The position numbers and the translations under genes were made by a program. From Nocardioides acrostichi (lineage in GTDB: Bacteria > Actinomycetota > Actinomycetes > Propionibacteriales > Nocardioidaceae): a DNA stretch of 64,000 bases. The stretch covers positions 62,001-126,000 of the forward strand of contig NZ_JADIVZ010000011.1 in assembly GCF_015319165.1 (NCBI RefSeq). The letters run 5' to 3'. The notes under the pieces were generated by a model. It did no database searches, was not told the DNA's origin, and was given only the letters and a program-made list of their open reading frames with translations. Shown piece by piece: positions 47,245 to 55,674 of this stretch (position 1 is its first letter; every line of letters starts with the position of its first letter).

Positions 47245-48186
47245 GTGGCCTATCTGCGCCACAAGCGGGACACCGATGCCCGCCCCAGCAGCTCTAACGA
47301 GACCGGAACCACCGGCCCTCTCGCGCGTCGCCCCCGCCGATCGACCCTCGCCGCGGCCTCCGTGGCGGTGCTCGCCACCGCCGGAGTCGTCGCCGTGGGT
47401 GTCGGCACCCACCTGCCCGGCTCCGACGCCTCGGTCACGACCGCGGCCGACCTGCGCAGTGTGGCCACCGCGAGCGGGAGCACCCGCGACGCCGTGGTCT
47501 CACGGTCCGGCGACCGGTTGGCCGATGCGCCGGTCGTCGACGGTGAGTCGCTGCGGCCCAAGACGGCGGTGGAGCTGGCGACGTCTCCGCGCCTGACGAA
47601 GAAGGCGATCGCGGCGGCCGACACGCACCGCTTCACCACGGCCACGCTCAACCTCTGGACCACGCCGGGGGAGCGCGCTGACAAGACCGGTGAGCTCAAG
47701 AGCGGCAAGAAGGTGCTCATCACCGGACGTGAGGCCGGAGGTCGCGACGAGGTCGTCATCGACGGCGCCAGCCGCTGGGTCACCCACGGCTACCTCAGCG
47801 CCGACAAGCCCGACCCCGCGGAGCAGTCGCTCGGGGGCGCCTGTACGAACGGCACCACGGCCGACTCCGGCGTCGCCCCGAACACCGCGAAGGTTCACGA
47901 GGCCGTCTGCGCGGCGTTCCCGGACATCTCCACCTACGGCTACTTCCGTGGCGGCGAGACCGACCACGCCACCGGGCACGCGGTCGACATCATGGTCTCG
48001 GGCTCCGAGGGTTGGGCCATCGCGGACTTCGTCCGTGCGCACGCCTCCGAGCTGGGCGTCAGCTACGTCATCTACTCCCAGCACATCTGGTCGGTGCAGC
48101 GCTCCAGCGAGGGCTGGCGCGGCATGGAGGACCGTGGCTCCACCACAGCCAACCACTACGACCACGTGCACGTGTCGGTCTACTGA
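47245..48186 (+). CDS. exported SH3-like / ARB_07466-type C-terminal domain protein
   Basis: A 313-residue protein with a basic cytoplasmic head, an uncleaved signal-anchor near residues 33-55 (LAAASVAVLATAGVVAVGVG), and an SH3b-like region near 130-190 (ATLNLWTTPGERADKTGELK). The C-terminal domain (about 205-313) has HEAVCAAFPDISTYGYFRGG, HATGHAVDIM and HYDHVHVSVY. The HxxGxAxD and HxHxH patterns resemble zinc peptidases of the M15/LAS group, so peptidoglycan remodelling is plausible. The GTG start lies after a 170-nt untranslated region in which I see no known riboswitch; a GATAACG (47131) and a CGTAACG (47156) might be regulator half-sites. Confidence 0.8.
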   Translation: MAYLRHKRDTDARPSSSNETGTTGPLARRPRRSTLAAASVAVLATAGVVAVGVGTHLPGSDASVTTAADLRSVATASGSTRDAVVSRSGDRLADAPVVDGESLRPKTAVELATSPRLTKKAIAAADTHRFTTATLNLWTTPGERADKTGELKSGKKVLITGREAGGRDEVVIDGASRWVTHGYLSADKPDPAEQSLGGACTNGTTADSGVAPNTAKVHEAVCAAFPDISTYGYFRGGETDHATGHAVDIMVSGSEGWAIADFVRAHASELGVSYVIYSQHIWSVQRSSEGWRGMEDRGSTTANHYDHVHVSVY

Positions 48187-48193
48187 GAAAGCG

Positions 48194-48286
48194 TCAGGCG
48201 GCCACGCTGACCCCAGCGCGGACTCCGGGCGCGCGGGCCATGCGCGCATCGGTGGTGGCGAGCGTCGCCCCGAGTGCCTGGATCAT
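48194..48286 (-). pseudogene. relic of a VapC-type PIN-domain toxin (C-terminal fragment)
   Basis: On the minus strand a 30-residue frame, MIQALGATLATTDARMARAP to VSVAA and TGA, looks like the extreme C-terminus of VapC toxins (ALGATLxTxDxRLARAPG), including the aspartate of the PIN active site. Upstream sequence in all frames gives no PIN start and no VapB antitoxin is nearby. It is therefore a decayed toxin-antitoxin remnant in a 162-bp gap between genes. Confidence 0.6.
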
Positions 48287-48348
48287 CGGCCTGCTCCATC
48301 GTGCGGCGCATGCGCAGCACGATGAGCGTGCTCCTTGCTCCGCCTGAC

Positions 48349-49218
48349 CTACTCCCGCGCGTCAGCGCCGGTCTCGGCGTCGTAGAGGTACACCTGCTCG
48401 CCGGCGCGATGATCACGGGCGTGCAGCACGTGGAAACCGGGCGCGCCGCCGTCGTCCGGCAGATCGACCACGGTCGCGCCGGCCCCGAGCACGCCGCGCA
48501 CGAGGTGGGCTGGAGCGGTGGTGTCGATGCGGGTCACCACGCCGGGGGTGACCCACGTGGGCACGCCGGCCAGGTGGCCGAGGTGCGCGAAGTGCAGGTG
48601 GCCGGTGAGGATCGCCCGCACCTCGCTGCCCCGCACCACCGACGCCAGCGCGTCGATGTCGTGGAGCACCACGCGTCTCACGCTCGGGATCCACTCGATG
48701 CCCAGCGGCGGGTGGTGCAGCACCAGCGCGGTGCCGCGTTCGGACGCCGTGGCGAGCTCGTCCGCGAGGGCCGCCAGTTGCTGGTCGCCCAGCAGGCCGT
48801 GGGTCTGCCCCGGCACCAGGCTGTCGAGCGTGATCACGCGGACCCCGGCGATCTCGCTCACCGCGGCGCAGGCGCCTTCCGTTCCGGCCAGGGGACGACC
48901 GCGGTTCTCCCCGCCAGGGCCGAGGTGCCCCGACCCCAACGCCTCCCGGAACGCTGACCGAGCATCGTGGTTGCCGGTGCAGTAGAGGTGCGGGATGCCT
49001 CGCCCCGCCGCGAACGCCCCGACCCGCTCGCGCACGGTGTGGCATCCGGCCGCCGAGCCGTCGTCGGCTACGTCGCCGCTGACGACGACGGCGTCCAGGC
49101 CGGGCACGTGGCGTACGTCGCGCAGCAGCCCTTCGAGGGCGCCGACAGCGTCGACGCCGTCCATGTCGGGGCCGGTGCGGGAGATGTGGGTGTCGGAGAG
49201 GTGCAGGATCCTGGTCAT
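48349..49218 (-). CDS. metallophosphoesterase, CpdA/Rv0805-like
   Basis: A 289-residue calcineurin-like phosphoesterase with the five metal motifs in order: LHLSDTHIS near residue 5, VVSGDVADDG near 45, YCTGNHDAR near 80, LHHPPLG near 165 and LTGHLHFAHLG near 205. The layout matches bacterial class III cyclic nucleotide phosphodiesterases, which hydrolyse cAMP, though many such enzymes prefer other phosphodiesters. ATG 49218 has GGGAGCGCC upstream. It is divergent from dgt. Confidence 0.87.
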   Translation of the reverse strand: MTRILHLSDTHISRTGPDMDGVDAVGALEGLLRDVRHVPGLDAVVVSGDVADDGSAAGCHTVRERVGAFAAGRGIPHLYCTGNHDARSAFREALGSGHLGPGGENRGRPLAGTEGACAAVSEIAGVRVITLDSLVPGQTHGLLGDQQLAALADELATASERGTALVLHHPPLGIEWIPSVRRVVLHDIDALASVVRGSEVRAILTGHLHFAHLGHLAGVPTWVTPGVVTRIDTTAPAHLVRGVLGAGATVVDLPDDGGAPGFHVLHARDHRAGEQVYLYDAETGADARE

Positions 49219-49346
49219 GGCGCTCCCGGGTCGGTGGTGAGCACCCAGGCGGTCGATGCTCGCGACGTCACTCCCCGGTGGTGTCCCACCCGCGCCAGTT
49301 GTGTGCGCTCACGGTAGCGGCAGCAGCCTGCTCTAGGCTCGCGCCG

Positions 49347-50630
49347 ATGGACGCCGACCAGCTCTACGACGCGGCCGCCCGCGAGCGCATCGTGCCCGAG
49401 CCGCCTAAGCGGGTCGAGGCGCCCGAGCGCACGCCGTTCGAGCGCGACCGCGCCCGGGTGGTGCACGCGGCGTCGTCGCGTCGGCTGGCTGCGAAGACCC
49501 AGGTGGTGGGGCCGCAGAGCGACGACTTCGTGCGCAACCGGCTCACCCACAGCCTCGAGGTGGCCCAGGTGGCGCGCGATCTCTCCCGCGCCCTGGGCAG
49601 CCAGCCCGACATCGCCGAGACCGCCGCGCTCGCGCACGACCTCGGCCACCCGCCCTTCGGTCACAACGGTGAGCGGGTGCTCGCCGACCTCGCGGTCGAC
49701 TGCGGCGGGTTCGAGGGCAACGCCCAGACGCTACGGCTGCTGACGCGGCTGGAGTCCAAGACGTTCGACGAGCGCGGCCGCTCGGCCGGCCTCAACCTCA
49801 CGCGCGCCACCCTCGACGCCTGCACGAAGTACCCCTGGCCCCTGGCCGAGGCGGAGAGGCCCGGCGGCGTGCACGCCGACGGCTCGCCCCGAGAGGTGGC
49901 CAAGTTCGGGGTCTTCGACGACGACCTCCCGGTGTTCACCTGGCTGCGACGCGGGGCGCCGTTCGGCATCCGGCGCTGCGTGGAGGCGCAGGTCATGGAC
50001 CTCGCCGACGACGTCGCCTACTCGGTGCACGACGTCGAGGACGGCGTCGTCGCCGGACGCATCGACCTCACGGCGCTCGACACGGCGGCGGTGTGGGACA
50101 CCGTGCGTGCGTGGTACCGCCCCGATGCGAGCGACGACCTGCTCGACGACGTCTTGTCCGGGCTCCGCTCGGTGGAGTCGTGGCCCGCCACCCCGCACGA
50201 CGGCAGCCGGCGCAGTCTGGCTGCGCTGAAGAACCTCACCAGCGACCTCATCGGGCGCTTCTGCGGCGCCGCCCAGCAGGCCACGCGCGCCTCGGCGGAC
50301 GGGCCGATCGTGCGCTACCGCGCCGACCTGGTCGTGCCGGAGAGCTCGCGACTGGAGATGGCCGTGCTCAAGGGCATCGCGGCCCATTACGTGATGCAGG
50401 CCGAGGACAGGCTGCGAGCCATGGAGCGCCAGCGCGAGTTGCTCACCGAGGTGGTGGAGGGGCTGGTCGGGGGCGCGCCCGACTCGCTGGACCGGCCTTT
50501 CGCCGACGACTGGCGAGAGGCGAGGGACGACGCCGCGCGGCTTCGAGTGGTGATCGACCAGGTCGCCTCGCTCACCGACGCCTCCGCACTCGCCCGGTGG
50601 GAGCGGTTGCGCGCCCACCCCGCCCGGTAG
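49347..50630 (+). CDS. dgt: deoxyguanosinetriphosphate triphosphohydrolase-like protein
   Basis: A 427-residue HD-domain dNTPase releasing triphosphate from dNTPs. The metal site is set by FVRNRLTHSLEVAQVARDLS near residues 60-80 (first His) and AALAHDLGHPPFGHNGERVL near 92-112 (HD pair). DLADDVAYSVHDVEDGVVAG near 220-240 holds the last Asp. Length fits the actinobacterial Dgt group. ATG 49347 follows TAGGCT (49334-49339) by 7 nt, so it is probably leaderless; the longer frame from 49278 is rejected. dgt followed within 1 kb by dnaG is the standard actinobacterial order. Confidence 0.95.
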   Translation: MDADQLYDAAARERIVPEPPKRVEAPERTPFERDRARVVHAASSRRLAAKTQVVGPQSDDFVRNRLTHSLEVAQVARDLSRALGSQPDIAETAALAHDLGHPPFGHNGERVLADLAVDCGGFEGNAQTLRLLTRLESKTFDERGRSAGLNLTRATLDACTKYPWPLAEAERPGGVHADGSPREVAKFGVFDDDLPVFTWLRRGAPFGIRRCVEAQVMDLADDVAYSVHDVEDGVVAGRIDLTALDTAAVWDTVRAWYRPDASDDLLDDVLSGLRSVESWPATPHDGSRRSLAALKNLTSDLIGRFCGAAQQATRASADGPIVRYRADLVVPESSRLEMAVLKGIAAHYVMQAEDRLRAMERQRELLTEVVEGLVGGAPDSLDRPFADDWREARDDAARLRVVIDQVASLTDASALARWERLRAHPAR

Positions 50631-50640
50631 GTTCGAGAGC

Positions 50641-51570
50641 GTGAGTGACGCACCCTTGGTCTGGCTGCCGTTCGACCCCAGCGAGCTCGGCGAGCCGCCG
50701 TCGGGGTTGCGCTACGAGGTGGTCGACCCACGCGACCAGGTGCCCGCCTCGGTGAGCGACGTGCGCTTCTACGTGGCGCCGTACGGCATGAGCGCCGACG
50801 TGGGAGACGTACTGCCGCAGATGGGCTCGCTCGAGGTCGTGCAGGTGCTCTCGGCGGGCGTCGACAACGTGCGCGACCGGGTGCCGGCCGGTGTGACGCT
50901 GTGCAACGGGCGCGGCATTCACGACACCTCCACCGCCGAGCTGACCCTCGCCCTCACCCTCGCCTCGCTGCGCGACGTCCCCGGTATGACCCGCGATCAG
51001 GACGAGCACCGTTGGAACACCCGCTGGCGCCCGGCGCTCGCCGACAAGCGGGTGCTGCTGGTCGGCTACGGCTCCATCGGGCAGGCGATCGAGGCGCGGC
51101 TGCTGCCCTTCGAGACCGAGGTGGTGCGGGTGGCGCGCACCGCGCGTGAGACCGAGGCCGGCTGGGTCCACGGGTTCTCCGAGCTGCCCGACCTCGTGCC
51201 CGACGCCGATGTCGTCATCCTCATCGTGCCGCTCACCGACGAGACCCGCGGACTGGTCGACGCCGGGTTCCTGGCCCGTATGAAGGACGACGCGCTGCTG
51301 GTCAACATGGCCCGCGGCGGCGTCGTCGACACCGACGCCCTGCTCGCAGAGCTGCGCTCCGAGCGGCTGCACGCGGCTGTCGACGTGGTCGACACCGAGC
51401 CCTTGCCGTCCGACAGCCCGTGGTGGGGTGCGCCGAACCTGCTCATCAGTCCGCACGTGGGCGGTGCGTCGAGCGCCATGTGGCCGCGCGCCCACCGGCT
51501 GGTGCGTGAGCAGCTCGAGCGGTACGCCGCGGGAGAGGTTCTCCACAACGTGATGACCGGCGCCTACTGA
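50641..51570 (+). CDS. D-isomer specific 2-hydroxyacid dehydrogenase
   Basis: A 309-residue NAD(P)-dependent dehydrogenase. The Rossmann motif is LLVGYGSIGQAIEARLLPFE near residues 140-159 (GxGxxG). Catalytic Arg lies in VNMARGGVVDTDALL near 222, Glu in DVVDTEPLPSDSPWW near 250 and His in LISPHVGGASSAMW near 272. Family members reduce 2-keto acids such as glyoxylate, hydroxypyruvate or phosphohydroxypyruvate; the substrate is not evident. The GTG start follows TAGGTT (50628-50633) by 7 nt. It lies between dgt and dnaG, 10 bp and 30 bp from them. Confidence 0.9.
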   Translation: MSDAPLVWLPFDPSELGEPPSGLRYEVVDPRDQVPASVSDVRFYVAPYGMSADVGDVLPQMGSLEVVQVLSAGVDNVRDRVPAGVTLCNGRGIHDTSTAELTLALTLASLRDVPGMTRDQDEHRWNTRWRPALADKRVLLVGYGSIGQAIEARLLPFETEVVRVARTARETEAGWVHGFSELPDLVPDADVVILIVPLTDETRGLVDAGFLARMKDDALLVNMARGGVVDTDALLAELRSERLHAAVDVVDTEPLPSDSPWWGAPNLLISPHVGGASSAMWPRAHRLVREQLERYAAGEVLHNVMTGAY

Positions 51571-51600
51571 GCCTCGGCGCGCCTGCGTAGGATCGCGTCC

Positions 51601-54450
51601 GTGGTGGGCCGGATCCGTGAGCAGAGCATCGCGGAGGTGCGCGAGAAGGCCAACATCGACGACGTCGTCAGCCAGTACGTCGCGCTGCGCAACGCCGGAG
51701 GTGGCTCCCAGAAGGGGCTGTGCCCCTTCCACGACGAGAAGACGCCGTCGTTCCATGTGACACCGAGTCGCGGGTTCTTCCATTGCCTGGCGGGTGAGAC
51801 GCGCGTCCTGACGGCCCAAGGGCCGCGGCCGATCGCAGAGCTCGCGGGCGGCGAGCACACGGTCCTCAACCGGCACGGGGACTGGATCTCGGCTCCGTTC
51901 CGGTCCTACGGCACCCAGCGACTGATGCACATCACGCTCACGCGCGACCGCCAGACCAAGGAGCTCTACGCCACCGACGGCCATCGCTGGTTCGTCCGGG
52001 CCGGGCCGACGCGGTCAGCGGAACGTGAACTGACGACGGCCGAACTCGCACCCGGACACTCGCTGGTGGCCAGGTACCCCCGGTCCCGCATCCGCCGGAG
52101 CCGACCCTCCCCCTTCGGCATCGCGCACGGGTTCACCTACGGGAACGGCACGCGCGCCGGCACCGGCGCAAGAGCCCTGCTGTGCCCGCCGAAGGACGAG
52201 GTGATGCTCAAGTGGTTCTCGACCAGCCACGTCTCGGCCACCGGACCGAACCTCTTGGTGCACGACCTCCCGGCGTTCTTCAAGGATCTCCCGCCACTCT
52301 CTGAGTCGGTGTCGTACCTCTACGGCTGGCTGGCGGGCTACTTCGCCGCCGATGGCTGTGTGGCGCACGACGGAACCGCGATCTTGAACTCGGCCGATGG
52401 GGCCGATCTCGAGTTCGTCCGCGACGTGTGCACGAGACTGGGCATCGGCACCTACGGCATCACCACGCAGGTCCGGCAGGGTTTCCCCGACGGCGAACCT
52501 TCCGAGCTGCACCGGGTTCACCTGGAGACCGAGGATCTCCAGGAGGACTTCTTCCTCATCGACGAGCACCGGCGCCGTTTCGAGGAGAACGAGAAGAAGT
52601 TCGCTCGACGTGGCTGGGTGGTCCGTCGGGTCGAGTGGACCGACCGCGTCGAAGAGGTCTTCTGCGCCGAGGTCGAGGACGGACACGCCTTCACTCTCGA
52701 AGACAACATCCTGACCGGCAACTGCTTCGGTTGCGGCGAGGGCGGCGACGTCATCACCTTCCTCATGAAGATGGACGCGCTCTCGTTCGGGGAGGCCGTC
52801 GAGCGGCTGGCCGACAAGTTCGGCGTGGCGCTCCAGCGCGAGGAGGGCGACGGGCCGGCCGAGCGGCCCCAGGGCCCGCGGCGCAACCGGCTGCTCGAGG
52901 CTCACAACGCCGCCCAGGAGTGGTACGCCGAGCAGCTGAACTCGCCCGAGGCGGCGGTGGCCCGGCAGTTCCTCATCGATCGCGGCTTCGACCGCGATGC
53001 CGCGCTCACCTTCGGCCTCGGCTACGCACCGAACGAGGGCGAGGCGCTGTTCAAGCACCTACGGTCCAAGGGCTTCACGGTCGAGGAGCTCACGGTCGGC
53101 GGTCTGGTCGCGGTGGGGAGATCGCCGTACGACAAGTTCCGTGGCCGGCTGCTGTGGCCGATCCGCGAACCGAGCGGCGACACCATCGGCTTCGGTGCCC
53201 GCCGCATCCGCGACGACGACCGCATCGACGCCAAGTACCTCAACACCGCCGAGACGCCGCTGTACAAGAAGTCGCAGGTGCTCTACGGCATCGACCTCGC
53301 GCGCAAGGAGATCGGCCGCACCCGGCAGGCCGTCGTGGTCGAGGGCTACACCGACGTGATGGCCTGCCACCTCTCCGGGGTCGGCACCGCGGTCGCCTCC
53401 TGCGGCACGGCGTTCGGCGACGAGCACAGCCGGGTGCTGCGCCGCTTCCTCAACGAGCACGACGACCTGCGAGGCGAGGTGATCTTCACCTTCGACGGCG
53501 ACGCCGCCGGCCGGGCCGCCGCCCTCAAGGCGTTCAAGGGCGACAGCAACTTCGTCTCCCAGACCTACGCGGCCGTCGAGCCCAACGGGCTCGACCCGTG
53601 CGACCTGCGTCTGAGCAAGGACGGCGACCTCGAGGCCGGCGCGGCGGCCGTGCGCGAGCTCGTGGCCCGGCGCATGCCGCTCTACCGCTTCGCCCTCGCC
53701 GAGGTGGTGGCCGGCTTCGACCTCGACCGGGCCGACAGTCGTGTCGACGCGCTGCGCGAGGGCGCCAAGCTGGTCGGCAGCGTGCGCGACCGCGCCAAGG
53801 TCGATGCCTTCACCCGTGAGCTCGCTCAGATGGTGGGCGTCGACCCCGACGAAGCCCGCGCCGAGGTTCGGCGCGCGGCGAGCAGGCCGGCGCAGGACGC
53901 CGCGTCCGGCCCTCGCGGCGCTCGCGCAGAACCGGCGTCCGCAGCCGCGTCGTCCGAGCGCCGGCGGGTGCCGCCGCTCGACGATCCGCGGTTCGGGCTG
54001 GAGCGAGAGACGCTCAAGCTGGTGGTGCAGCACCCGATGGTGATCGGCCGCAGCAGCGGCGACATCGGTCCGGCCGACTTCACCCACCCCGTCTACCGCG
54101 GGGTATGGGAGGTCGTGGCCGCACAGGGTGGCCCGGTCGCCGGCTCGGGCGATGTGTCGTGGCCCGCGCGACTGCGCGACGCAGCCGACCAACCCGAGGT
54201 CTCCTCGGCCATCGCGGCGCTGGCGGTCGAGCCGCTGAAGACCCAGAAGGAGCCGAACGCCGAGTACGTCGCCTACCACGTGCTGCGGCTGCTCGAGCTC
54301 ACCACCGCGCGGCGCATCGACGCCGTCAAGTCCAAGCTCCAGCGCACCAACCCGGTCGAGCACGTGGAGGTCTACAACAAGATGTTCGGCGAGCTCGCCG
54401 CTCTGGAGCAGCACCGTCGGGCGCTGCGCGACCGGCTGGTGGAGTTGTGA
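51601..54450 (+). CDS. dnaG: DNA primase DnaG, interrupted by an intein
   Basis: A 949-residue reading frame, of which 636 residues are primase. The CHC2 zinc finger has ligands in LCPFHDEKTPSFHV (residues 40-53) and FFH, then CFGCGEGGDV after the intein (residues 375-384). The RNA polymerase core follows. TOPRIM motifs are VVEGYTDVMACHLSGVGTAV near 580 and FTFDGDAAGRAAA near 630. The C-terminal DnaB-interacting domain runs from about 800. Without residues 62-374 the protein has normal length, so function requires protein splicing. GTG 51601 lies 7 nt after TAGGAT (51588-51593). The next gene overlaps its stop by 4 bp. Confidence 0.97.
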   Translation: MVGRIREQSIAEVREKANIDDVVSQYVALRNAGGGSQKGLCPFHDEKTPSFHVTPSRGFFHCLAGETRVLTAQGPRPIAELAGGEHTVLNRHGDWISAPFRSYGTQRLMHITLTRDRQTKELYATDGHRWFVRAGPTRSAERELTTAELAPGHSLVARYPRSRIRRSRPSPFGIAHGFTYGNGTRAGTGARALLCPPKDEVMLKWFSTSHVSATGPNLLVHDLPAFFKDLPPLSESVSYLYGWLAGYFAADGCVAHDGTAILNSADGADLEFVRDVCTRLGIGTYGITTQVRQGFPDGEPSELHRVHLETEDLQEDFFLIDEHRRRFEENEKKFARRGWVVRRVEWTDRVEEVFCAEVEDGHAFTLEDNILTGNCFGCGEGGDVITFLMKMDALSFGEAVERLADKFGVALQREEGDGPAERPQGPRRNRLLEAHNAAQEWYAEQLNSPEAAVARQFLIDRGFDRDAALTFGLGYAPNEGEALFKHLRSKGFTVEELTVGGLVAVGRSPYDKFRGRLLWPIREPSGDTIGFGARRIRDDDRIDAKYLNTAETPLYKKSQVLYGIDLARKEIGRTRQAVVVEGYTDVMACHLSGVGTAVASCGTAFGDEHSRVLRRFLNEHDDLRGEVIFTFDGDAAGRAAALKAFKGDSNFVSQTYAAVEPNGLDPCDLRLSKDGDLEAGAAAVRELVARRMPLYRFALAEVVAGFDLDRADSRVDALREGAKLVGSVRDRAKVDAFTRELAQMVGVDPDEARAEVRRAASRPAQDAASGPRGARAEPASAAASSERRRVPPLDDPRFGLERETLKLVVQHPMVIGRSSGDIGPADFTHPVYRGVWEVVAAQGGPVAGSGDVSWPARLRDAADQPEVSSAIAALAVEPLKTQKEPNAEYVAYHVLRLLELTTARRIDAVKSKLQRTNPVEHVEVYNKMFGELAALEQHRRALRDRLVEL
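51784..52722 (+). mobile_element. LAGLIDADG intein inside dnaG
   Basis: This 313-residue intein runs from Cys62 to Asn374 of the frame. Block A is CLAGETRVLTAQGPRPIAEL. Block B is around YATDGHRWFVRAG, with its His. A LAGLIDADG-type block is YLYGWLAGYFAADGCVAHDG. Block F is VEEVFCAEVEDGHAFTLEDN, ending ILTGN, and the +1 residue is Cys. All residues needed for class 1 splicing (Cys1, block B His, terminal Asn, Cys+1) are present, but the penultimate residue is Gly, not His. A second LAGLIDADG motif is not obvious, so the homing activity may be monomer-degenerate or lost. Confidence 0.93.
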
Positions 54451-54974
54451 GGGGTCGGTTGGGGTCTCGGGTGCGCGGCGGCCGTCCGCAGGTCGACGTC
54501 GGCCCGAGGGAGCGGGTGCTCGCGTGGGCGACCACCGTCGAGGGCATCGTGCTGGTGGGCACGCGGGACGCGTTCTACGAGTGCGAGTCCGACACCGGGT
54601 GGAGCGCCTCGGCGCGGATCCCCTGGGAGCAGGTCCAGGCCTCGGACTGGGACTCCGAGACCTCGGTGCTGCGGCTGAGCGAGGTCGGCACGTTCGGCGA
54701 GCAGCGGCCCGAGCACACATGGACGCTCGTCGACCCAGGCCGGCTGCTCGGTCTCCTGCGCGAACGCGTCACTGCGAGCGTCGTCTACCAACTGCACGTG
54801 CCCGTCGCCGGACGTCGGGGCCTGCGCGTCATCGCCCGCCGAGCCCCCGCCGGCGACCAGCCGGTGCGATGGCTCTACGAGTACGACGAGGGCGTCGACC
54901 CGGACTCGCCCGCCGTCCGTGAGGCGGCCCGGACGGCCCTGGGGCGGGCGCGCGACATGGTCGGCGACGCCTAG
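54447..54974 (+). CDS. conserved hypothetical protein downstream of dnaG
   Basis: A 175-residue soluble protein with a basic first 20 residues, then a beta-rich region (RERVLAWATTVEGIVLVGTR, IPWEQVQASDWDSETSVLRL) and an alpha/beta second half (VVYQLHVPVAGRRGLRVIAR, RWLYEYDEGVDPDSPAVREA). It looks like the small actinobacterial proteins often found next to dnaG, but I cannot name a family. GTG 54447 overlaps the dnaG stop by 4 bp, so it is translated with the primase. The longer frame upstream is a shadow of dnaG. Confidence 0.75.
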   Translation: MRGRLGSRVRGGRPQVDVGPRERVLAWATTVEGIVLVGTRDAFYECESDTGWSASARIPWEQVQASDWDSETSVLRLSEVGTFGEQRPEHTWTLVDPGRLLGLLRERVTASVVYQLHVPVAGRRGLRVIARRAPAGDQPVRWLYEYDEGVDPDSPAVREAARTALGRARDMVGDA

Positions 54975-55053
54975 CCGCCCCTCGTCGCGCCCGGGGTCGG
55001 TCGATTTCGGTGCCGCGTGCCCCGGTTGCTAGTGTGTGCCCGCTGCACAGCGA

Positions 55054-55126
55054 TCCCCTGTAGCTCAACTGGCAGAGCATTCGGCTGTTAACCGGAGGGT
55101 TGTTGGTTCGAGTCCAACCGGGGGAG
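55054..55126 (+). tRNA. tRNA-Asn (GTT)
   Basis: A 73-nt cloverleaf. Acceptor arms TCCCCTG / CGGGGGA pair over 7 bp with one T-G. The D-arm is GCTC...GAGC and the anticodon loop is CTGTTAA with anticodon GTT. The T-arm is GTTGG-TTCGAGT-CCAAC and the discriminator is G. CCA is not fully encoded (CA follows). Confidence 0.96.
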
Positions 55127-55134
55127 CAGAGTGA

Positions 55135-55161
55135 GGGCCCAGCGGTCATGCCGCTGGGCCC
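55135..55161 (+). terminator. terminator after tRNA-Asn
   Basis: GGGCCCAGCGG and CCGCTGGGCCC are perfect 11-bp arms with a 5-nt loop (TCATG), followed by TT, 8 nt after the tRNA. This is a strong intrinsic-type hairpin despite the short T-run. Confidence 0.8.
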
Positions 55162-55209
55162 TTGGCGTTGCGCGGCGACGGTCGAGTCGGTGGCCGCGGG
55201 CCAGATCTC

Positions 55210-55467
55210 TCAGCCCTTGCCCGTCTTCTGCTGAAGCCGGTCGATGTGCTCGGACGCCTCGGCCTTGGTGAGGTCGGTGGACAACGTCTCGCCGGCCTCG
55301 CGGGCGAGCGTGTCGAGGTAGCTGCGCTGCGCCCCGGTCATCGGCTCGTCGCCGGTGACCCACTGGTCTGGATCCTTCTCCGTGGCTGACGGGTCCGGGG
55401 TGTCGGCGCCGATGACCTCCGGCCCGGTCGGCTGGTTCGGCTCGTTCGTATCTGTGTTCGAAGGCAT
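55210..55467 (-). CDS. DUF3072 domain small protein
   Basis: An 85-residue hydrophilic protein. The second half, DEPMTGAQRSYLDTLAREAG (about residues 41-60) followed by TDLTKAEASEHIDRLQQKTG, matches the DUF3072 signature, a two-helix module found in many bacteria and of unknown role. The first 38 residues are acidic and probably disordered. Its ATG at 55467 is about 210 bp from the copper ATPase stop; that gap holds only short GTCAGGAyC direct repeats near 55652-55682. Confidence 0.85.
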   Translation of the reverse strand: MPSNTDTNEPNQPTGPEVIGADTPDPSATEKDPDQWVTGDEPMTGAQRSYLDTLAREAGETLSTDLTKAEASEHIDRLQQKTGKG

Positions 55468-55674
55468 GTGTCCACGTTACGTCGCGCCGGCGACCACGGC
55501 TCCTCCCGCGGGGTGAGGGGGCCGCGTTCCCCAGCCCGTCGTACCCGCGTCGCCGAGCGGCCCCGTGAGTGACCGCGCCGGCGTGGTGCCGGCCTCAGGG
55601 GGTCGAGTCCGGTGTCGACGGCACCGTTCACGGGCTCGGCCGGGCCGCCGTCAGGATCGCCGTCAGGACCACCG

